Assembly: GCF_017591425.1 (NCBI RefSeq)
Contig: NW_024464918.1
Span: 25,572,001-25,636,000, forward strand
Direction of reading: 5' to 3'
DNA from: Ochotona curzoniae
Taxonomy: Eukaryota; Chordata; Mammalia; Lagomorpha; Ochotonidae
Length of the DNA stretch: 64,000 bases
This document shows, one piece after another, positions 57,500-64,000 of the stretch. Position 1 is the stretch's first letter, and every line of letters starts with the position of its first letter. Below the pieces are notes generated by a model. The model worked only from the letters and a program-made list of their open reading frames with translations. It searched no databases and was not told the DNA's origin. The position numbers and the translations under genes are program-made.

Positions 57500-58990
57500 A
57501 GACCATCTTTCATTTCATTTTTTAAATTATTATCATCATTTTATGATACAGTTCCATAGGACCTGGGACTTCCCCTATCTCCTCTCCTATCCTCCCTCCA
57601 CCCCGCCACAGAGTTTTCCCATATCATTACAACAGCATAGTTTCTCATAAACAGTCATAAATCCATCACTGTAGGCATGGACAATTACAGAGAGTCCAGC
57701 ATCCCATTGTCAAGCCATATCCAACAGTTTCACTTGATCCAAAAGTAGAAATGTACACTGCACTGTAGCCTCACATCTAGACAAGTCAGTCTCCACTACA
57801 GTCTCTATAAATGCCCCCAAGTTTAAAGCCACAAAACAAAATCAACAGGGAGAAAAATAGAAATTTACAATGCCATGAAGTTAAACAACATGTCACTGGA
57901 TATGATAGTCTCCATTAAACAATACATCCCCTTAAGTGAAAAACCACAAAATAAAATCAACAACAGGAAGAAAAAAATAGAATAACTAATGTGTCACTGA
58001 AGAAATGAACTGTATGATCTATGAGTCAGTGAAGAATTTAAGGAGAAAAAAAGTGTTTTGAAGAAATGAAACTAAAAACAAAAACATCAAAATGTATAAG
58101 ACACAGTTTCTGCTGATACTTGTGAATGAAATATGTCTCCTGTAGGCAACAAATAGATGGGTTTTGTGTTATAATCCAATCTACTAACCTAACATGCTTG
58201 AATGATAAATTTAAGACATTTACATTCAGGGTTAATATAAATAGGGTGGTAATTTGGTCCTGTCATCTAGCAATGCTTTGTTCATTGATTTAGTCATCTG
58301 TTGTTGTTTTACTTGGATGGTCTTCACATCTGCCTTTGGTTTGGGTGGGTGATATTCCTCTTCTCTGTCAAGAGAACATCTTTTAAGCATCATTTGTAGG
58401 ACAGGTTTAGAAGAGGCGTATTCTTTTAACCTTTCTTTTCTGTGGAAGATTTTATTTCATTCTCAAAGACAAAGGAAAGCTTTGCTGGGTATGTTATTCT
58501 GAGCTGACAATTTTATGCTTTTAGAATCTGGAATATGCTGCTGTATTCTCTTCTGGTTTTAGAGTTTCCTGTGAGAGGTCTCCTGTGAGTTTAATTGCCA
58601 TTCCTCTATGTGTCAATTGAGTTTTTTCACAAGCACATTTAAGGATCTTTTCCTTATGTTAGATTGAAGAGGGCTTGATTATCATGAGTCATGGTAAAGG
58701 CTGCTTTTGGTTAACCTAATTGGAATTCTGTGCCCCTCCTGGATGTTGTTTCCCAATTCTTTCTCCAGATTAGGGAAATTATCCTTTAATATTTCATCAA
58801 ATACATTTTTAAACCCAGCTTCTCTTTCTCCCATAACTCTTACATTTGGCCTTTTAAGAGTGTCTCTTAATTCATCAATACTTTTTTTTTTTTTTTGGCT
58901 TGACCCAAGTCCACTTCCAACTTTTTGATTCTTTCCTCATTGTGACAAGAGATCTCTTCCAATTCTGAGATTCTTTCTTCTGCCTCCTTC
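57500..58990 (-). mobile_element. L1, internally deleted, lagomorph type
   Basis: Minus-strand element. Right part (58330-58990, reading right to left) matches L1 ORF1's C-terminal half: the reverse complement of 'agattagggaaattatcctt', 'gattatcatgagtcatggta' and 'attctcttctggttttagag'. Then comes the ORF2 start near 58130-58270 (reads LQETYFIHK, family LQETH). Most of ORF2 is missing, and 57510-58080 resembles the lagomorph L1 3' UTR ('cctatggaactgtatcataa' on the minus strand after a G-rich tract). Confidence 0.65.
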
Positions 58991-58999
58991 ATAGGATGA

Positions 59000-60785
59000 T
59001 AGTCAAACAAGTCTGCAAAGAAGGAACCACCAATGTGCACAGAGCTCTGGGAGCTGAGGATGCTTCTGAACCCAGGTATCTTGAATGCGTCTGTGAGTAT
59101 GGTTTTATTCTACAGTTTGATGAATTTTTATTCTGGATAAAGCCCATGATTATTAACAAGAGTCTTAGAAAACTGAAAAAACCTAACAAACTGAAAGTGA
59201 TGGCTCCAGTGTGGCAGAAAACAATTCATGCAAAGTCATCCAGCACAACTAATGGAAGACAGAACTACTGTCTTCTGAGTGGACACAACCCCACAGAAGC
59301 AAATCAGAAGGTGAGCCAGAAGTGGGATCCTCTCCTGGGAAAGTAGCAGAAAAACTCCAGGATTCCATTCTGAATAAATATTTCTCCTTTTGTTTTCTCA
59401 GTGTTAAAGGCTCTCTAATCTACTTGAAACAGGCAAACTTCTTTTCCTAGATCAAGCACAAGTAATGCTGCATTAACATTATATCTTACTTGATTAACCT
59501 CAAGCATAATATATCATTTGTAAATTGGAAAATCAAGTGTTTGGAGTCAAGGAAACTGCTACCTTCTAAATGGATTCAAGCTGCATACTGATGTAATTAC
59601 CTACAACTTTTATACAAACAAATAGCATTTTTAGAAATGGAATTCACATCAGTTACCCCAACAGGGAACTCATGAAACATAGTTTAGCAGGCACTGCCTA
59701 AATCTGCTAACTGGCCAGGCACCACCCTGTCTCTATCACCCTTCCTGGCACTTCCCCATCCCCATCTGTCTTTTCTCCCCCAGCCCTGGCCCCCAAAGCA
59801 AGCATACAGTTTGACTTTTATTCGCATCTACTCAAGTTTCTTGCTGACATCATGATTATGTTACTAATAATTAACAAGCTCTTTATTAGTTAACATGGAC
59901 TGAGTCTCAGTAATGCAGTGTGCCCCGAGCCAGATCATTAGTCCTGATCTCTGTGCACTGGGTACATAATCTTAGTTAATTGAGATCTCCTAGGCTGAAA
60001 GGAGAATTCCCACTAAAAGATTTAGAACACCAACCCCACCAAGCCGAGTCTGCTAATGACAGAAAACTCTGAGTGGCCTGCCAGATGGAAGCGGCTGTCC
60101 TTAATCCCCTCCAGCAGGTGATTCGGTTCTTTCACCGAGCCAAGGCTCAGAAAAGGTCAGGGATTTATTTGCAATTTCTGTATCCTTATAATCTCCAGAA
60201 ATAATCTCTCATTAAATATCTACTAGGCTTGCATGATTCCCTTAATTTAACTCGCGATGAGCTCTTGCAGGGCCATTGGCTTCCAGCCACAGCCTCCACT
60301 GTGATACAGTGAAGGCGGGGACTGGCTTATCTTCCACCTGCAGCCTTAAGTTCAGGGCTGCTCAGCCTGACTCGGTGCAATCCCCCAACAGTTGCCTTAC
60401 AATGGATGTGGGTAGAGCTAGCACCAGAGACCTCCACAGTCAGAACTTTGCCACCCTCCAAACTGTCCTTTTGACATTTGAAGACTTCCCTGTTGAGGAT
60501 GGCAAAGGCCAAGGCTGCACAAATCCATTTTCTCCAAGTTTCAGTGGGAGAACATGAGGAGACATGAGGGAAGCCTGGTCACCTGAGGGGCCTGAAGACA
60601 AACCACAGACATGGGACAGCATGCCAGGGAGCCTGAGTTGAGATTTCCATGTCCATGGCACAAACTCCAGGGGCTGGAGCTGGTTAGAGCCAGAGACCGA
60701 CTGCTACGAACTTAAACACCATCCTATAAAGTCTTGTCTAGAAGGGAGTGGGTGTACCAGTTGAAACACATGGAAGTTGTGGCTT
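59000..60785. other. single-copy intron sequence with a candidate conserved block
   Basis: No transposon recognised from about 59350 to 60790. The part at 59840-60260 is AT-rich, repeat-free and has the texture of a conserved non-coding element (see findings). A 116-codon frame at 58996-59346 has no known domain. Confidence 0.4.
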
Positions 60786-60829
60786 ATCTAAAACATCCAA
60801 AGAGTGACTGCCATGCTCAGCACCTCTGG

Positions 60830-61590
60830 TGCCTAAAATCATCTCCCCTGGCTCTTTCCACCTCTTGTATGAAGGGGCAAGCATCATCACCCTAGCACAG
60901 TATCCTTTTTTCATTTCCAACCACCTACTCATTCCTATTCAAATGATCCCCTCAGTTTCACCTCCTAACATCTCTGGACACCAGCTCTCTCCCTCATTAC
61001 CACATTCTCCTGGTCCTGCACCATTTGTTGTTGGGACAACCAGAGGGCCTGCAAAATGGACTTCCTCACACTCCTCCTTTTGTTCCTTCTTGTGAGTGCT
61101 TCACAGCATTGTCCTCAAGACCCTGCTTGCCATCTCTCTACACTCCCTGCTACTCTCCAGAGGATGAGCCAAATCCTGAGCAAGACCCAAAAACCAGCAT
61201 GACCCTACTACAGTCTGCACACTCGGGCTTCCTTGGGTGGTGCCCTACTCCAGGTTTCAGCACCAGCCACGTGGCCTGGTTTTCAAAGTATGTTTAACTG
61301 ACCAGCCTTTGCATAAAATGCAGATTTTGCCTGGAAGACCCTTGATTCAAGTAAGACAGCCTTCCCCCATCAAGTGTCATTTCCTCAAACAAGCTTTCCC
61401 TAACCTCCTTGCCTAGGTTGACACTCACTGCATACCAGGACGGGGCAGCACCAGTCCCCTTCAGCATAGACCATGAGTTTACATTCACTTGTGTGATTCT
61501 GTGGAAGCTGTCTACCTACAATGTTAACATGGAAACTCACAAAGGCAATGGGCCATGCACAGCATTACTTACTCTATTCACTATGACATT
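60830..61590 (+). mobile_element. L2 LINE relic
   Basis: 'catcaagtgtcatttcctca' and 'aacaagctttccctaacctc' near 61368-61410 match the L2 line 'aaatgtcaccttctcagtgaggccttccctgacc'. Upstream C/T-rich text is consistent but weak. Boundaries are approximate. Confidence 0.5.
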
Positions 61591-62292
61591 TCTTTCACTG
61601 TCTACTACAGGACTGTGCAGGAAGCAGAAAACTGAGACAACAAGAGGCTGGTTTTTCACTTTGGGCTAGTGGATAGGCAACTGATAGAGTTTCTCTGAAG
61701 GACAGTGTGGCATAGGGTGGTAAATTCCCAATGAAATAAATCCTGTCAAAGTAAATGAGTTATTCAAGCTTCTGGTCCTCAACATTTTCATCTTTGGTGA
61801 GGACATAAAGGTTAAATAAAGATATGAATGGCCTAATCTAACCACTTCCTTCCTGTATCAATACAAAGCAGCATTGCTCCTGAGCAGTAAGGCCCAAAAG
61901 CGAGCCTCAGAGAAATGAAAACTGAAAGCTGTGCAAGTCACGACATGAAACAGAGCAGACAAACCAAGTTTAAGCTTCCTTGGACGTTTCTCTTTGTCCT
62001 TCGAAGCATTCCCTTCGCTGAGCAGTATGTGGTGTGACTCTGAGGTTGCAGGAAGCTCTTCCATGTTATGCTCACTAGGCACCGAAACAGGACTGCGATT
62101 CAAGAAAGCCCCTGAAAGCAAGAGCATTCTCCCCTATGCTGTATGCTGCCCCAAATCTGAGACTCTTCAGGTCCAAGAGCTGCTTTTCTGAAAACCACTC
62201 ACTTGCTCTCACTGAATCTCAATCCTTTAGAATATCAAGAAATTAAGCAAGCAGTAGACAGATGATTAATTTTGAATGGAAACGACCTTTTT

Positions 62293-62310
62293 GTGTGTGT
62301 GTGTGTGTGC
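62293..62310. repeat. short (GT)n
   Basis: tgtgtgtgtgtgtgtgtg run of about nine units. Confidence 0.9.
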
Positions 62311-62709
62311 TACAGGCAGACTATCAGACTTAGAGTACGTGAAAGCTAGACCTACCCAGAAGGTATCCTGGTTGCACGCCAGAAGTTGTAACCAAACCAC
62401 CAGGAAACAAGTCACGTCCCAAAGGAGGAAAGCTAATCTACTGAATCAGTCTCAACATAAGACAGGATGGTTGCTCTGCCAAAAGTGTGTATTCAACAGG
62501 TTTTTCCTACTTTGACATTCTCCACCTCCAGAAAGCACATTCGATTTTCCTTTGACTAAAAAAAATCTAGTAAGTTGTTTCGTGGGATAAGTGGAATTTT
62601 CTGAAAGCACTGGATGTTTGTAGAAATGCAAGAGAACAGAGAAGTAAAGGAAACATTTGCTTTTTTTTTTAAAAAAAAGAAACAAAACTTTTTTTAAAAT
62701 AAAATACAC

Positions 62710-62816
62710 TGATAGATCCAGTGTGATGACTCAATGGCTCCTTTTTCTTAATGGCTTTCCATCTCTCTGTAAAACTGCTCTGCCTTTCCAAAAAATAAAT
62801 AAATAAAATAAAACAA
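62710..62816 (+). mobile_element. CSINE with large internal deletion
   Basis: Head 'atccagtgtgatgactcaat' joins directly to tail 'catctctctgtaaaactgct' and 'aaaataaataaataaaataa'. Around 200 bp of the body are missing. Confidence 0.6.
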
Positions 62817-62851
62817 TGAAAAGTACACAGACATCAAGAAGAGAGAGATAG

Positions 62852-63150
62852 GCCTGGTGTGATAGCCTAGTGGCTAAATTCTCGCCTTGCATGCGCCAGA
62901 ATCCCATATGGGAGCCAGTTTGTATCCTGGCTGCTCCACTTTCAATCTAGTTCCCTGATTGTAGCCTGGGAAACCAATAAAGGGTGGCCCAAATTCTTGG
63001 GATCTTGCATATGCATGACAGACATAGTAAAAGCTCCTGGCTTCTGATTTGTATTAGCTGCAGCCATGGCGCATCACTTTCTGTATCTCCTCTTTGTATA
63101 TCTGCCTTTCAAATAAAAAAATTTCAATAAATAAATAAATAAATAAAAAG
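62852..63150 (+). mobile_element. CSINE, nearly intact
   Basis: Head gcctggtgtgatagcctagt, 'ccttgcatgcgccagaatcc', 'catatgggagccagtttgta', tail tttcaaataaaaaaatttca and an (AATA)n run. It follows another CSINE head to tail and is followed by one in the opposite orientation. The flank is purine-rich, so the TSD (around agagagata / agagatag) is uncertain. Confidence 0.92.
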
Positions 63151-63392
63151 AGATAGAAAATTTCATCAACTGGCTTACTTCTCAGAAGTGGTCAAAGCTA
63201 GGAGACCGATTCAATCCAGGCCTCTGACGAGGGCAGCAGGGAGGCTATCACTTGGGTCATCACTGCTACCTCCCAGGGTCCCCATGACCAGGAAGCTGGA
63301 GACAGGAGCCAGAGCTGGAGCTCAAACACAAGCACTCTGAAGTGGCATACAGGCATCTTAACAGAGTGTTAACTACAAGGCCAAAGGCCCAT
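63151..63392 (-). mobile_element. CSINE, old copy
   Basis: Minus orientation: 'tcatcaactggcttacttct', 'ggtcaaagctaggagaccga', 'ccaggaagctggagacagga', head-side 'ctacaaggccaaaggccc'. It abuts the plus-strand copy tail to tail. Confidence 0.7.
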
Positions 63393-64000
63393 TCCCTACT
63401 GCTCCCTTTTAAACATGGACGAGTCTGAGGATCATCTGAAGTCTCTGTGAGCAAGTCAAGCACTTCTCAGAACTATACCACTTTCCAATGTGATCTGTTC
63501 TTTATAGCCTTGCCTACATGGCTTGTTCTGAACTTACTCAATTTCAGTGCCACTAAAAGACAAAAAGAAAATACCACATTGCACTGAACACAGAATCCAC
63601 CTGGAAAATAACAAAAAAGACTTCATTTGCTCACACACCCAGAGGACCTGCGCCAAGAGGACTTACAGCCTTTCTCCCAATCCTGAGAAACACCCTCCCA
63701 AGTTGCCACGGGTTCCCTGGGCTGTGGCTCCTGGTAAACTCCACTCTCACTGGCAGCTCCCAGAATTTCTTAGTGGGACCCAGTAAAGTTGCCAAATTGG
63801 CTTTCAGTTAGGCAAATGTGGATTCTCAACTTGGGGATTAGCCTCAGCCAGTCTTTAATTCCAGATCAGCTTCCCAGCATGCTCTGCTACCTTCTGAGTC
63901 TTATATTGGACCACAGGAGAGTGTGCCCTCTAACTGGTATGCATGTGAGGAGGGCACACTAACATGAACAGCAACTGAAGTCACAGACAGAAGGAGCGTG

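Larger units (their letters stand above)
54977..64000 (-). other. ARHGAP26: ARHGAP26 intron, 3' part only
   Basis: Sequence right of the first exon is the acceptor-side part of the upstream intron (acceptor ctctttcag at 54977 onward on the minus strand). The previous exon, expected to encode the PH-RhoGAP linker, was not seen. Contents: two MIRs, two minus-strand L1s, an L2, CSINEs near 62700-63390, and a repeat-poor block at 59840-60260. Confidence 0.85.

Noticed and set aside
1..64000. CRISPR arrays, operons, riboswitches, phage or plasmid features
   Set aside because: Nothing of this sort was found, and SINEs, L1s and spliced exons show this is mammalian nuclear DNA.

Overview
This is a stretch of vertebrate nuclear DNA, almost certainly from a lagomorph and probably a pika (Ochotona) rather than a rabbit. 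The diagnostic signal is at least twenty copies of the lagomorph tRNA-derived CSINE family, some nearly intact with target-site duplications (TSDs). There are also L1 3' ends of lagomorph type (G-rich tract, an 'aactgtrtcataaa' motif, then an A-rich tail), and older mammal-wide L1M, L2, MIR and MLT1 relics. The species call is from memory of the CSINE consensus and is not tested.

The only protein-coding gene I can support lies on the minus strand: five consecutive internal exons of ARHGAP26 (GRAF1, oligophrenin-1-like), a BAR-PH-RhoGAP-SH3 Rho GTPase-activating protein. In transcript order they are 54976-54911, 51110-51036, 41018-40931, 39436-39378 and 37819-37714. All have GT-AG splice sites, their phases join exactly, and together they encode about 131 residues. 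These cover the first two thirds of the RhoGAP domain (about residues 383-512 by human numbering), including the arginine finger. The exons before them (BAR, PH) lie beyond the right edge. Those after (rest of RhoGAP, Ser/Pro-rich linker, SH3) lie beyond the left edge. No promoter, CpG island, first exon or polyadenylation site is in view.

Layout: 1-37713 is part of one very large intron filled with L1, L2, MIR, CSINE and simple repeats. 37714-54976 holds the five exons and their four introns (1,558, 1,494, 10,017 and 3,800 bp). 54977-64000 is part of the upstream intron, with two adjacent minus-strand L1 elements, MIRs, an L2, and a repeat-poor stretch at about 59840-60260 that may be a conserved non-coding element. 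Two small-RNA pseudogene fragments are visible: a clear U2 snRNA 5' fragment at 49327-49382 and a weak Y4-like fragment at 4095-4140.

I found no undescribed biological system. The window looks like ordinary mammalian intron DNA. The items most worth checking are the SINE-in-SINE nest, an L1 whose ORF2 is inverted at one point beside a perfect hairpin, a Z-DNA-prone palindromic CG/CA tract, a long polypurine tract, local tandem duplications, an unexplained charged reading frame at 22555-22764, and three candidate conserved non-coding blocks.
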